Of a stretch of DNA of 64,000 bases, positions 17,374 through 26,440 are shown piece by piece (within the stretch, counting starts at the first letter, position 1; each line of letters opens with the position of its first letter). The notes beneath the pieces are model-generated. The model was given only the letters and a program-made list of their open reading frames with translations. It did not search any database and was not told where the DNA came from. This DNA comes from G963667675 sp963667675. Lineage in GTDB: Bacteria > Chloroflexota > Dehalococcoidia > Lucifugimonadales > UBA3495. Location of the stretch: contig OY763929.1 of the NCBI GenBank assembly GCA_963667675.1, forward strand, positions 558,001 through 622,000, given 5' to 3'. Both the position numbers and the translations under genes were made by a program.

Positions 17374-20220
17374 GTGGGTAACCGGATAGACGGGCGAGTA
17401 AGTCTGCCTGGACCAATCTTCCACCTCCTTCTGCTTCTCTGCTTGCTTGGCGCCGCTCTGCTAGTGGGATGTTCGAGCGAGTCCGCCCCGGCGCCGACTG
17501 GCGCCACTCCTCCGGCAACTATCGAAACCTCCACTCCCACCGCCCCGCCAGCGCCAACACCTACTCCTGCCTCGACTCCGGCGCCCACCCTGACTCCAAC
17601 ACCTACCCAGACCCCTGCGCCCACTCTGACTCCAACATCTACTCCGACTCCGACGCCTACTCAGATTCCTACCCCTACTCCGGTGCCTACCCCGACCCCT
17701 AATCCTGAACCCGCCGCCTACGTAATCGAGTCCATAGATGCAGCATTTGTCGGCGTGGTCAATGGGATGGTTTCAACCGAGTTCTCAATCACCGTCAGGA
17801 ACATAGGCGGCGACGGCGGCCTTGCTGGGGCGCCGGTTATGTCGAAGGTCGACGAGAACGAAGTCATGTTGGTTCACGAACTCGCCCGTCTGGCGGGTGG
17901 TGACTCGGCCTCCTATGTCGTTACTCGAGACCTGGCTCTTGGACAGCGCGCTGTTTCATTCACGGTTGGCGACTCTGTGCAGAGTATTGACATCTACGTG
18001 AGATCTGCTGATTTAGTCCTCGAACCGCTGCAACATACCATTACCGGAGACGGTTCCATTGAACTTCCCGTCAGGGTCGCGAATCAGGGAGACCTTACTG
18101 CAGAGGCGATTATTGTATCGGCGGATTGGACGACCTCCATGACAGACTCAGAAACCCCTGATTCTAGGCATTCGACCACCGTTGCCGTCGTCGATGCAGT
18201 GAGCCCTGGGGAAAGCCGGATAGTTGACGTGCCCATTGACATCCCCGCGGGAGCATACGCTTTCACGCTCAGGGCCGAAACTGAGACCATCGAAGTTCGG
18301 CAGGACAACAACTCTGTGGAGACCGTGGTCGAGGTCGACTACGTGCTGCTCGTCCCCTCCGTCCAGTCAACGGCAACCCTCGGCTACGGACCCGACGGCG
18401 ACGGCGTAGTCGAAGTCACCCTGTCGGTCGGGAACATGGGAGTAGCGCCCAGTGGGCCAATCAGTATCGGACTGGCCTGCGTGGACGAAGAAATTGAGGG
18501 CTGTTCACAAGAAATCGCTGTGGACTCAATAGCTCCCGGGACCAGCGCGTCCGTCTCCGCGGCTCTCTCGCTGCCCCAGGGTGAGACGACGGTGTCCATC
18601 TTCGCAGGAGCAAACGAGGACGGCTACCGCTGGGGAAATGAGAATGTCCAACAGGCAACCATCTTCGTTCCGCACAAGCCCGCAGTGAGTCTCGCTCTCA
18701 GTGTCGCCGCCAACGTCGGAGAGTACTGGTCTGATGGGACAGCCGACGTAGAACTCACCATGTCCCTGCTCAACGAGGGCTATCGCAAGGTCGAGGAGCC
18801 TCAGCCTGTTACAGTAGTTTGCCTACGGGGCAACGAACCGGTGAACGGTTGCGGCGCGGAGACATCGTTCAGGATGGCCGACGGATACCAAAGCGCCGCA
18901 TCTACCACAATGGTTAGAGCGCCGATGGGCAGCGCGTTGCAGGTCAACTTGGGGTCTGAGGGGCGCGAGGCTTTCAGGTTCGAGGTTCCAGAAAGTATCT
19001 TGGGTGTGGACCGGGATGTGTGGGAGTGTTACAGCGACAGGCCAGGTAAGGGAGCAGGCCGGGAAGGCTGCGGCGGATGGTTTCGTAAGACCGTCGCTAA
19101 GTGGGACCACGATGTGCCCGTGAGGGTTTGGGCACACGGAAGGACCGACTACATCCAAATTCTCGAAACGGTCATGGAAGAGGTTGCTCCCCTAGTAAAT
19201 CTGGAATTTGAAAGAGTGTATTCCAAAAGGGAGGCCGATATTGAGATTCAATTGGGGGCTGATAAAGAGGAAGCGCCGGAGATAGATTGGCGAGGTTGTA
19301 TCGATTACGGTGGTTGCGCAGATGTCAGGATCAGTGATTCCGGAAACGTGCTGTATGGGTTTATCGTTGTTTGGGATGCGGGGGAGCCGGATGAGGGGGT
19401 CAAGGGAGTAATTCTTCACGAGTTGCTCCATGTGGTCGTGCCTATCGTGCATAGGCATACTTTCGACACGCTGATGGGGGAAGGTGCGAGACTTTCTCTT
19501 TTTGACGAGGCGTTGATCCGCCTGCACAGCCATCGGCTGATCGAACCCGGCATGACGATGGATGAGGTTGAAGAACTGATCGTCTTCAATGACGAGCTCG
19601 CTGACTCACTGCCTGAAACCGAATACCAAGAAGTCTGGGCCGTGTTGAATAATGTTGTGACGGTGCTTGAAGATGCCGGGTCAGCGCGTTTCAATCTAAC
19701 CGGAAGCGGCTCACCGTGCAGGCACAAACTCGTGCCGGGCGTTTACGAAATCAGCGACTTCAAGGGAAGGAACACAGGCGTAGTGCATTACCAAGATCGC
19801 TTCAATCGCTTCCTGCATTGGGAGGGAGACTCGATGTGGAAGGAGTCCAGCGGGGTATGGGAGAAGGTCGAGTATAAAGAGTTCGCTGACTCTATTGGGT
19901 GGTGGCCATATTGGATTGACCCCTTGGTTGCGATTAGGGCGGCGTTTGCTGCAAGCAGTGATGATGAAGTGAGCGTGCTGCGTCTCAATGATGGGCGGGT
20001 TGTTATTGAAGCTTCGGTAGTTCGGGAGGGATACTCAAGGTATATCGTGATTGTTGTCGATGAGAAAACCTTTGAGATTTCTCGATACAGCATGACAACC
20101 AAGCCATGGCTGTTGTCGCCAGGACACGAAGAGTGCGCTTTGACGGTTCGAGGTGATGACATTGAGTATAGAATCAATGTAGAAATTCCAGAGTACCTGG
20201 TTGCTGGCCGGTCGGACTAG
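17374..20220 (+). CDS. Secreted lipoprotein with Thr/Pro stalk, CARDB-like repeats and HExxH motif
   Basis: The 948-residue protein starts at GTG 17374 with GGGGAG 7 bases upstream. A signal peptide ends in LLVGC (lipid-anchor Cys33). A Thr/Pro/Ala-rich stalk covers about residues 38-112. Three or more beta-sandwich units of the CARDB type follow (about 115-545, with repeated patterns such as VRNIGGDGG, VANQGDLTAE, VGNMGVAPSG). The C-terminal part holds HELLHVVVPIVH, with His682, Glu683, His686 and a further His at 693. The third His is one residue later than in metzincins, so a zinc protease is likely but the clan is uncertain. Codon choice is less GC-biased toward the end. Its architecture parallels the preceding lipoprotein. 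Confidence 0.65.
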   Translation: MGNRIDGRVSLPGPIFHLLLLLCLLGAALLVGCSSESAPAPTGATPPATIETSTPTAPPAPTPTPASTPAPTLTPTPTQTPAPTLTPTSTPTPTPTQIPTPTPVPTPTPNPEPAAYVIESIDAAFVGVVNGMVSTEFSITVRNIGGDGGLAGAPVMSKVDENEVMLVHELARLAGGDSASYVVTRDLALGQRAVSFTVGDSVQSIDIYVRSADLVLEPLQHTITGDGSIELPVRVANQGDLTAEAIIVSADWTTSMTDSETPDSRHSTTVAVVDAVSPGESRIVDVPIDIPAGAYAFTLRAETETIEVRQDNNSVETVVEVDYVLLVPSVQSTATLGYGPDGDGVVEVTLSVGNMGVAPSGPISIGLACVDEEIEGCSQEIAVDSIAPGTSASVSAALSLPQGETTVSIFAGANEDGYRWGNENVQQATIFVPHKPAVSLALSVAANVGEYWSDGTADVELTMSLLNEGYRKVEEPQPVTVVCLRGNEPVNGCGAETSFRMADGYQSAASTTMVRAPMGSALQVNLGSEGREAFRFEVPESILGVDRDVWECYSDRPGKGAGREGCGGWFRKTVAKWDHDVPVRVWAHGRTDYIQILETVMEEVAPLVNLEFERVYSKREADIEIQLGADKEEAPEIDWRGCIDYGGCADVRISDSGNVLYGFIVVWDAGEPDEGVKGVILHELLHVVVPIVHRHTFDTLMGEGARLSLFDEALIRLHSHRLIEPGMTMDEVEELIVFNDELADSLPETEYQEVWAVLNNVVTVLEDAGSARFNLTGSGSPCRHKLVPGVYEISDFKGRNTGVVHYQDRFNRFLHWEGDSMWKESSGVWEKVEYKEFADSIGWWPYWIDPLVAIRAAFAASSDDEVSVLRLNDGRVVIEASVVREGYSRYIVIVVDEKTFEISRYSMTTKPWLLSPGHEECALTVRGDDIEYRINVEIPEYLVAGRSD

Positions 20221-20376
20221 GCAAGTCTTAGTGGAATGGCTGTCGGACTCAACCCCGTTTGACATGCCTGATTAAGCCCACTTTAGTGCACGGCTACTGC
20301 TACGGAGGAGCCGCATCCTCCAAAAGACGAACGGACCCCACCCCTACCCCGCCAACAACGCAAGAACACCGCCTAC

Positions 20377-21189
20377 TCACTCCCGGTCGTCCAGCGCCTC
20401 GTCCGCTATCTCTCGCAGCAGCCCCTCGACCTCGTCCGCCCTGTCCGGCTGGCCGGCGGTGAATTGCAGCGGCGTCACCGAGATGTAGTTGTTCTTCATC
20501 GCCCAGATATCGGTATCGCCGGCAGGCTGTCCAAACATCTGCCGGTCCCTGTCAATCCGGTAAAGCTTGTCGCTGCCGGAGGCCTCTTCCCGGACCGATT
20601 CTCCATAGGCGCGGCCCCCCATCCGGGTAACCCTCAGTCCGTTTATTTGCTTCGGTGGCGTGCTGGGGACGTTGACGTTCAAGAAACAACTCGGGTTTAA
20701 GGGACGGTCATTCAGCCGCTGCGCCATCGCCCGCAACAAGCGGGCGGCGCAGTCGTAACGGGGGTTCACGATGGCGCCAACAGATATGGCAATGGCGGTA
20801 TAACCCCGCACGTGACCTTGCAGCGCGCCCCCAACCGTTCCTGACATCATCACGTCCCAGCCCAGGTTAGACCCGGCGTTTATCCCCGACACTACCAGAT
20901 CCACCGGCCCCGCCAGCTTCTCCAGGCCTAGAATGCAGCTGTCGCCTGGCGTGCCTTCGACCGAATAGGCGGCCACGGGGTAACGGCCGTTTTCGTCGCC
21001 CGTCAACCTGCCATCCGTCGGGAGGGATGTGACTCGGACCGGGGACCGCAACGTGAGCGCGGCGCCCACGCCGCTCTGTTCTTTGGCTGGGGCCGCAATA
21101 AAGACCTCTCCCACCTCGCGCAGGGCTTCCGCGGCCGCCCACAACCCGGGGGCGCAGACCCCGTCGTCGTTGGTCAACAGGACTTTCAC
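20377..21189 (-). CDS. surE: 5'/3'-nucleotidase SurE
   Basis: The 270-residue metal-dependent phosphatase removes phosphate from nucleoside monophosphates. It has the N-terminal LLTNDDGV metal site (Asp8, Asp9), APAKEQSGVGAALT with the active-site Ser, and VVSGINAGSNLGWDV with the metal-binding Asn. The start is GTG 21189. It lies 9 bases after the stop of the coxM-like gene, so it seems to be the last gene of that operon; this is probably convenience rather than function. Confidence 0.93.
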   Translation of the reverse strand: MKVLLTNDDGVCAPGLWAAAEALREVGEVFIAAPAKEQSGVGAALTLRSPVRVTSLPTDGRLTGDENGRYPVAAYSVEGTPGDSCILGLEKLAGPVDLVVSGINAGSNLGWDVMMSGTVGGALQGHVRGYTAIAISVGAIVNPRYDCAARLLRAMAQRLNDRPLNPSCFLNVNVPSTPPKQINGLRVTRMGGRAYGESVREEASGSDKLYRIDRDRQMFGQPAGDTDIWAMKNNYISVTPLQFTAGQPDRADEVEGLLREIADEALDDRE

Positions 21190-21198
21190 GGAGAGACT

Positions 21199-22086
21199 CT
21201 AATCGCGAGACAACCCGGCAGCGCGGCTGATGGCGCGCCTGACCTGCACTGGGGCCATGGCCCGCCGGTAGTCCGCCGAGGCGAAGACGCTATCGCCGGC
21301 AACGTCGTCGCCTAGGTCTTCGGCGACCCTCTCCGCCGCCGCAGCGATGGCGCTTGCGGTCAGTTCCTGTCCCACCAGGGCGTCTTCCACCGAGCTTGCC
21401 CGCACCGGGGATGGGACCAAGCCGCCGACGACCACGCTGGCCGCCGTGCACTGGCCGTCTTCGACGGTGACCACCACCGCCGCTCCCACAACGGAGAAAG
21501 AGGTAGCCGGATGGGGCATCTTGGCGTATGCGGCCCGTTGGTTCGTTGCCAGGCGAGGGACTTCCACCGCGAGCAATATCTCGTTCTCTGCCAGGGCGGT
21601 GGTCAAGAGGTCGGTGAAGAACTCCAACCCCTGCAACGTGCGCGTTCCCTGGGGTCCCCAGTCTCCCGGTCCTTGAATCATGAAGCGGGCGTTTAGAGCG
21701 CACAACACCGGAGGCCAGTCGGAACCCGGGTCGGCGTGGCACACGTTGCCGCCTATAGTTCCCAGGTTCCTCACCTGGGGGTCTCCTATACCTCCGGCGG
21801 CTTCGGCCACCATAGCGCAATCCTCTCGGACCCTGGCCGACCTCGCTATGGCCCCGTGGGTGGTCAACGCTCCAATGCGTATGACCCCGTCACTGGCCGT
21901 GATTCCCTTGAGCGCGTCTATCCCGCCGATGTCTATCACGACGGCCGGCGCCGCCTGCCGCAGCTTCATCAGGGGAATCAAGCTGTGACCCCCGGCCAGC
22001 AATTTGGCGTCCTGGTTGGCGTTCAGCAGTTGCACCGCCTGGTCCACCGAGGCGGCTTTGTGGTATTCAAATTCCGTGGCGAACAT
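21199..22086 (-). CDS. FAD-binding subunit of a xanthine dehydrogenase/CODH-family hydroxylase
   Basis: The 295-residue CoxM-like medium subunit carries FAD and passes electrons from the iron-sulfur subunit to an acceptor. It shows LLAGGHSLIPLMKLR, the FAD pyrophosphate loop, and the second FAD motif TIGGNVCHADPGSD. Length is typical. The ATG at 22086 has GGGAG a few bases upstream and lies 10 bases after the coxL-like stop. The gene order S-L-M differs from the M-S-L order of classical cox operons. Confidence 0.9.
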   Translation of the reverse strand: MFATEFEYHKAASVDQAVQLLNANQDAKLLAGGHSLIPLMKLRQAAPAVVIDIGGIDALKGITASDGVIRIGALTTHGAIARSARVREDCAMVAEAAGGIGDPQVRNLGTIGGNVCHADPGSDWPPVLCALNARFMIQGPGDWGPQGTRTLQGLEFFTDLLTTALAENEILLAVEVPRLATNQRAAYAKMPHPATSFSVVGAAVVVTVEDGQCTAASVVVGGLVPSPVRASSVEDALVGQELTASAIAAAAERVAEDLGDDVAGDSVFASADYRRAMAPVQVRRAISRAAGLSRD

Positions 22087-22096
22087 GGCTCTCCCT

Positions 22097-24439
22097 CTAC
22101 CGCTGGTGAATGGCCCGCCACACCCGCTCCGGGGTGAGGGGCATTTCCAATCTGGTGACTCCCAGGGGCCTGAGCGCGTCGATCACCGCGTTGTAAATGG
22201 TCGGCGTAGAAGCTATGGTGCCGGTTTCGCCTATGCCCTTGACTCCCAGCGGGTTGTGGGGCGACGGCGTCTCCGTAGACAGGGTCTCTATGTCGGGCAC
22301 CAGGTGGGCCCTGGGCAGGGCGTAGTCCATCATGGAGCCGGTCAATAACTGCCCGTTTTCGTCGTACACCGCCCCTTCCCAGAGGGCCTGACCCGCTCCT
22401 TGCACCACGCCGCCGTGAACTTGGCCCTCCACGATCATAGGATTGATCTGGGGCCCGCAGTCGTCCACGCATGCGTATTTCTGCAATTGGATGTGGCCGG
22501 TGTCCGCGTCCACCGTCACCACCGCAACGTGCGCCCCGAAGGGGAAGCTGAAGTTGGGTGTGTCGTAGAACGTCGTGGCTTCCAGCCCCGGCTCCATGCC
22601 CTCGGGCATGTTCCAGGCAACGTTAGCCATCAGGGCAACGTCCTGGATGGTCTTGCTCTGGTCCGGGGACCCCCGCACGAAGAACTTTCCGTCCTCGTAC
22701 TCTATGTCCTCCTCGGCTGCTTCCAGCAAGTGAGCGGCCAGGGCCTTGGCCTTGTCCTTTATCTTGCGGGCGCTCAAGGCAATGGCCGCGCCGCTTATTA
22801 CCGTGGTGCGGCTGCCGTAGGTGCCCCAGCCCATCGGGGTGTTGTCCGTGTCGCCGTGTATGACCTCTACGTCGTCCACGTCGACCCCCAGTTCATCGGA
22901 CAGTATCTGCGCGAAAGTAGTCTCTTCACCCTGCCCGTGGGGTGACGTTCCCACGAAGATGTTGGCCTTGCCGGTGGCGTAGAAGCGGACTATGGCGCTT
23001 TCCCACAGCCCGCCGCCGAAACCGACCGCTCCGGCCACCTGCGAGGGGCCGATGCCGCAGATTTCGCAATAGGTGGTGACGCCGATGCCCATGTACTGGT
23101 TATTCTGACGCAGCCGGGCCTGCTCCCGGCGCAGCGCCGTGTAGCCCACATGGTCCAGCACGGTGTCCAGCGCCAGTTGGTAGTCCCCGCTGTCGTAGGT
23201 CAGGCCCAGGGCGATGTCGTGGCCGTCTTCAAACTTGGGGATCAGGTTGCGTCGTCGCACCTCCACGGCGTCCAGATCCAACTCGGCCGCCAGCAGGTCG
23301 ATCATCCGCTCCAGCAGGAACGTGGCTTCGGGCCGCCCGGCCCCGCGATACGCCTCCACCGGCGTGGAATTGGTGAACACGCCATAGACTTCGGCCTTGA
23401 CGTTTGGTATCTCGTAGGGGCCGCAGTACATCAGGCCGTGGAGTATGGTCGGGATGCCTGGGGCCGCGGTGGAAAGATAGGCCCCCATGCCCGCGTAGAC
23501 CACCGAGCGTACGCCGGTGATTTTGCCGTCCCTGGTCGCCGCCAGCTCCACGTGCTCCACGTGGTCCCGCCCGTGGGTGGTGGCTACGTAGTTCTCAGAG
23601 CGGGTCTCCGTCCACTTGACCGGCCGGCCCAGCTTCATGGCGCAGAATGCCGTCACCATTTCCCACGGATACACCGCTATCTTGCTGCCAAACCCGCCGC
23701 CCACTTCCGGGGCTATCACCCTGATTTTGTGTTCCGGCAGCCCGGTCACCAACGAGGTCACGAACCGGCAAATGTGGGGGTTCTGGCTGGTGCTCCACAG
23801 GGTCAGCTCACCCATCGACGGCAGCCAACTGGCCAGGGCCGACCTGGGCTCCATTGGAGTCGGAATTAGCTTTTGCTGGATAATGGTGTCCCGTACCACT
23901 ACATCCGGGGAGTCGAAAGCAGCGTCGGGGTCGCCCCCGGCTGCCACCCAGTGGAAGGCCTGGTTGCTGGGAGCGTCCTCGTGTAGTTGGGGCGCCCCTG
24001 ACTCCATCGCCTTCTCTGGGTTGACCACCACCGGCAGTGGTTCGTACTCTACCTCTATCAGTTCCAGGGCGTCCTCTGCCTGGTAGCGGTCCTCGGCTAC
24101 TACCACCGCCACCGCGTCTCCCACGTAGCGCACCACGTCCTTGGCGATGGCCGGATAGGCGACGGCCTTGACGTCCGAATCTGGAACCACCCAGGCGCAC
24201 GGTATGGGGTTTAGCACCCCGTCGGTGTCCGCCCCGGTGTACACCGCCAAAACGCCCGGCGCAGCCGCAGCCGCAGAGGTATCCACGCTCTTGATTCTGG
24301 CGTGAGCGTAGATGCTCCGCTTGATGGCGGCATGTACCGTGCCGGGTAGCTTGATGTCGTCGGTATAAGTAGCCTGGCCGGTGATCAGCCTGGGGTCCTC
24401 TCTTCTGCGGATGCCAGAGCCGAAAATTCTGGTAGTCAT
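22097..24439 (-). CDS. Molybdopterin-binding large subunit, form-II CoxL-like
   Basis: The 780-residue catalytic subunit belongs to the xanthine oxidase superfamily and binds Mo-molybdopterin cytosine dinucleotide. The active-site loop reads AYRGAGR at residues 363-369. True aerobic CO dehydrogenases (form I) carry AYRCSFR with the Cu-bound cysteine, so this is form II, whose substrates are mostly unknown and may be aldehydes, heterocycles or purines. The conserved GVKGIGETG near the C-terminus holds the catalytic Glu. Its start overlaps the small-subunit stop by four bases (ATGA) and has GGGAGGTAA upstream. A molybdenum maturation factor is not in view. Confidence 0.92.
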   Translation of the reverse strand: MTTRIFGSGIRRREDPRLITGQATYTDDIKLPGTVHAAIKRSIYAHARIKSVDTSAAAAAPGVLAVYTGADTDGVLNPIPCAWVVPDSDVKAVAYPAIAKDVVRYVGDAVAVVVAEDRYQAEDALELIEVEYEPLPVVVNPEKAMESGAPQLHEDAPSNQAFHWVAAGGDPDAAFDSPDVVVRDTIIQQKLIPTPMEPRSALASWLPSMGELTLWSTSQNPHICRFVTSLVTGLPEHKIRVIAPEVGGGFGSKIAVYPWEMVTAFCAMKLGRPVKWTETRSENYVATTHGRDHVEHVELAATRDGKITGVRSVVYAGMGAYLSTAAPGIPTILHGLMYCGPYEIPNVKAEVYGVFTNSTPVEAYRGAGRPEATFLLERMIDLLAAELDLDAVEVRRRNLIPKFEDGHDIALGLTYDSGDYQLALDTVLDHVGYTALRREQARLRQNNQYMGIGVTTYCEICGIGPSQVAGAVGFGGGLWESAIVRFYATGKANIFVGTSPHGQGEETTFAQILSDELGVDVDDVEVIHGDTDNTPMGWGTYGSRTTVISGAAIALSARKIKDKAKALAAHLLEAAEEDIEYEDGKFFVRGSPDQSKTIQDVALMANVAWNMPEGMEPGLEATTFYDTPNFSFPFGAHVAVVTVDADTGHIQLQKYACVDDCGPQINPMIVEGQVHGGVVQGAGQALWEGAVYDENGQLLTGSMMDYALPRAHLVPDIETLSTETPSPHNPLGVKGIGETGTIASTPTIYNAVIDALRPLGVTRLEMPLTPERVWRAIHQR

Positions 24440-24915
24440 TGCTTACCTCCCATTGCCTCGGCAGCCGCCAGGACTGCCTTGACGATGTTCTGGTACCCGG
24501 TGCAGCGGCAGATGTTGCCTTCCAAGCCCTCTCTGACCTCCTGGGCCGTCGGGCTTGGATTCTGTTGCAGCAGTTCCACCGACGTCATGATCATTCCCGA
24601 CGTGCAGTAGCCGCATTGCAGCCCGTGGTTGTTCCAGAATGCTTCTTGAACCGGATGCAACTCGCCTTGGGCGGCCAGCCCCTCTATCGTAGTGACCTCC
24701 GTGCCGTCGGCTTGCACTGCCAGGAGGGTGCACGACTTGACTGCCGCTCCGCTCAGATGGACCACGCAGGCGCCGCATTGGCTGGTGTCGCAGCCGACCT
24801 TGGCGCCGGTCAGTCCCAGTTCCTCTCTCAGGTAGTGGACCAGGAGCAAGCGAGGGTCTATCTCGGACTGCCGGACTTGGCCGTTAACCGTAACTCGTAT
24901 CGGAATCTTTGCCAT
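24436..24915 (-). CDS. 2Fe-2S small subunit of CODH/xanthine dehydrogenase family
   Basis: The 159-residue CoxS-like electron-transfer subunit has two [2Fe-2S] sites. The N-terminal plant-type ferredoxin set is GCDTSQCGACVVHL plus a later Cys. The C-terminal helical domain carries QCGYCTSGM and NICRCTGYQN. Length and motifs are complete. First gene of the S-L-M-surE run; the ATG at 24915 is preceded by GGGGGGAG. No promoter was recognised in the 269 bases upstream. Confidence 0.93.
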   Translation of the reverse strand: MAKIPIRVTVNGQVRQSEIDPRLLLVHYLREELGLTGAKVGCDTSQCGACVVHLSGAAVKSCTLLAVQADGTEVTTIEGLAAQGELHPVQEAFWNNHGLQCGYCTSGMIMTSVELLQQNPSPTAQEVREGLEGNICRCTGYQNIVKAVLAAAEAMGGKQ

Positions 24916-25125
24916 ATCTCCCCCCTGAGGCTGGAATCAGGATAAAGTTTCCCAACGATAATGCGGCCTGGAATGACCGGAGTATACCAGCATAGGAAGA
25001 CATAATCTATACAAAAATTCCCGCGCCCCGAACCCACCTCCGGTGCCATCCCCGCGCCCACCCGAGGAATCTCAAAACCCCAACTCCCAACACGTCACCC
25101 TGGCGGAAGCCGGAATTTGGGCCCC

Positions 25126-25161
25126 GTTCGCTGAGCCTGTCCTGTGAGCTTGTCGAAGGGG
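25126..25161. repeat. Intergenic palindromic-type repeat (GAGCCTGTC / GAGCTTGTCGAAGG)
   Basis: The sequence GTTCGCTGAGCCTGTCC followed by TGTGAGCTTGTCGAAGGGG is of the dispersed type commonly seen between genes in many GC-rich bacteria, read as CCTTCGACAAGCTCA on the other strand. Only this copy was noticed in the window. The rest of the gap 24916-25184 holds nothing recognisable. Confidence 0.45.
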
Positions 25162-25184
25162 AAATCGAGGGGCAAACGGACAGT

Positions 25185-25874
25185 CTACGCGGCATTCAGG
25201 AAAGCAACCACCAGCGGGTGAGGACGCTCTCTGGTGCTCCTCGTCTGCGGCACAAACAATGTCGCTACAAAAAACCGAAGCTCCGGCAGTTCGACGATCC
25301 GGGGATCTCCATCGGCATCTGCCCCGGAAATCACCATGCCGCCGGCTCGCAGGTCATCCAGATAGTCCATGTTCAGGCCGAAGTCGCAAAAATAACGCTC
25401 GGTTGCTGCCGTTGCCCCATAAGCGCCGGCCGCAACGCTGCCCGCCAGCATGTTCACCTGCATAGACTGGCCTGCCAGGGAACAATCGAGTTCCTTGATG
25501 AACAGCCTCGACGCATAGGGGTCGTACTCGGCGTGCTGCGCATCGCTGAACCCCAACACGTTCCGGGCGTACTCCAGCGCCACGTGCTGGAATCCACCGC
25601 AGGTTCCCAGCAGCGGCGCATCATTCACCCGGGCATACCTAATGACCCGTAGAGCCCCCTCAATGCTCTTGTACGGGCTCCCCGGCGCAATCCAGAATGC
25701 GTCAAAGCTGCTGAGGTCCGAATCGCCGAGACCCTTGCAACTCTCGGTACCCAGCCACACGATCTCTACCACGTCGTGCCGAGAGAGAGGTTGAGCATCC
25801 GCCGCCGCGGTGCTGATGGCGCTATGCGGCTCATACCCTGAGTCGAACTCTCCTATCACTGCAATGGCCGTCAT
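25185..25874 (-). CDS. CTP synthase C-terminal region-related (seleno)protein
   Basis: The 229-residue protein is a free-standing class I glutamine-amidotransferase-like domain related to the C-terminus of CTP synthase. The nucleophile elbow is GTCGGFQH, with Cys92. In the position of the catalytic His and Glu (FHPE in CTP synthase) it reads FVPQ within FFVATLFVPQ, so the normal triad is absent; the known subfamily also departs from the triad there. Some members carry selenocysteine, but no in-frame TGA is used here. The ending HPLVVAFLNAA is typical of the subfamily. No synthetase domain is encoded nearby. Function is unknown. Confidence 0.8.
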   Translation of the reverse strand: MTAIAVIGEFDSGYEPHSAISTAAADAQPLSRHDVVEIVWLGTESCKGLGDSDLSSFDAFWIAPGSPYKSIEGALRVIRYARVNDAPLLGTCGGFQHVALEYARNVLGFSDAQHAEYDPYASRLFIKELDCSLAGQSMQVNMLAGSVAAGAYGATAATERYFCDFGLNMDYLDDLRAGGMVISGADADGDPRIVELPELRFFVATLFVPQTRSTRERPHPLVVAFLNAA

Positions 25875-26042
25875 GCCTTCATGCCACCGTAACTGTACTC
25901 ATAGGCCAACTCACTCTTTACGTTGGCGCTTCTGTGTCGTTGTCTGCCCCATACGTTGTACCAGCCGTAATGCCCGCCTCACGAGTTATTGGACCTATGC
26001 GAGGTGGCGGTTCAGGAGAACCCGGAGGCGCAGACTCACTGG

Positions 26043-26116
26043 TGGGCCGTGTGGGAATCGAACCCACGACACCCGGATTAAAAGTCCGGTGCTCTGCCTA
26101 ACTGAGCTAACGGCCC
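26043..26116 (-). tRNA. tRNA-Lys (TTT)
   Basis: On the minus strand a 74-base cloverleaf can be drawn: acceptor GGGCCGT/ACGGCCC with discriminator A, D-arm GCTC/GAGC, anticodon arm CCGGA-CTTTTAA-TCCGG (anticodon TTT), and T-arm with GGTTCGATTCC. CCA is not encoded. Confidence 0.95.
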
Positions 26117-26276
26117 AAGTTCCCCAAGAGAGATGGCGCGGACCTGAATCGGCCAGCGCCAGGCTTCACAGGAACCGTATTGTATCACCTGACCCGCGGC
26201 GGAAACACGCCGCCCAGCAGTCCCAGATATCATTTTACCCGCCCTGTACTATATGTTGTGAGAGAACAAGGGGGCC

Positions 26277-26304
26277 TTGACAAGCTATATATTCGGTGTA
26301 TAAT
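26277..26304 (+). promoter_or_regulatory. Consensus sigma-70 promoter of rpoBC
   Basis: A perfect TTGACA (26277-26282) and a perfect TATAAT (26299-26304) are 16 bases apart. Transcription would start near 26311, leaving a leader of about 130 bases before rpoB. The 324-base gap 26117-26440 holds this promoter and, in the leader, a 35-codon open frame (26321-26428) whose TAA stop overlaps the rpoB ribosome binding site. No upstream L10/L12 genes are present. Confidence 0.85.
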
Positions 26305-26440
26305 GACCGTTTGCCAGTCTATGCCGCAAGTGACGATTTCTAGTTCCCCCTTGAACGGCCTCAGACGACTTTTGCCTCTTTTCTGCCGTTATCCTGGGTT
26401 CTCCACCCCTCTTACCAACTTGCCCTAAGGAGCTATCTAG

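Noticed and set aside
20304..20321. GGAGGA/TCCTCC hairpin as a terminator
   Set aside because: Neither strand has a T-tract after the hairpin, and the stem has only six pairs.
25185..25874. Selenocysteine in the CTP-synthase-related protein
   Set aside because: No in-frame TGA occurs within the conserved region; the active position is an ordinary Cys.
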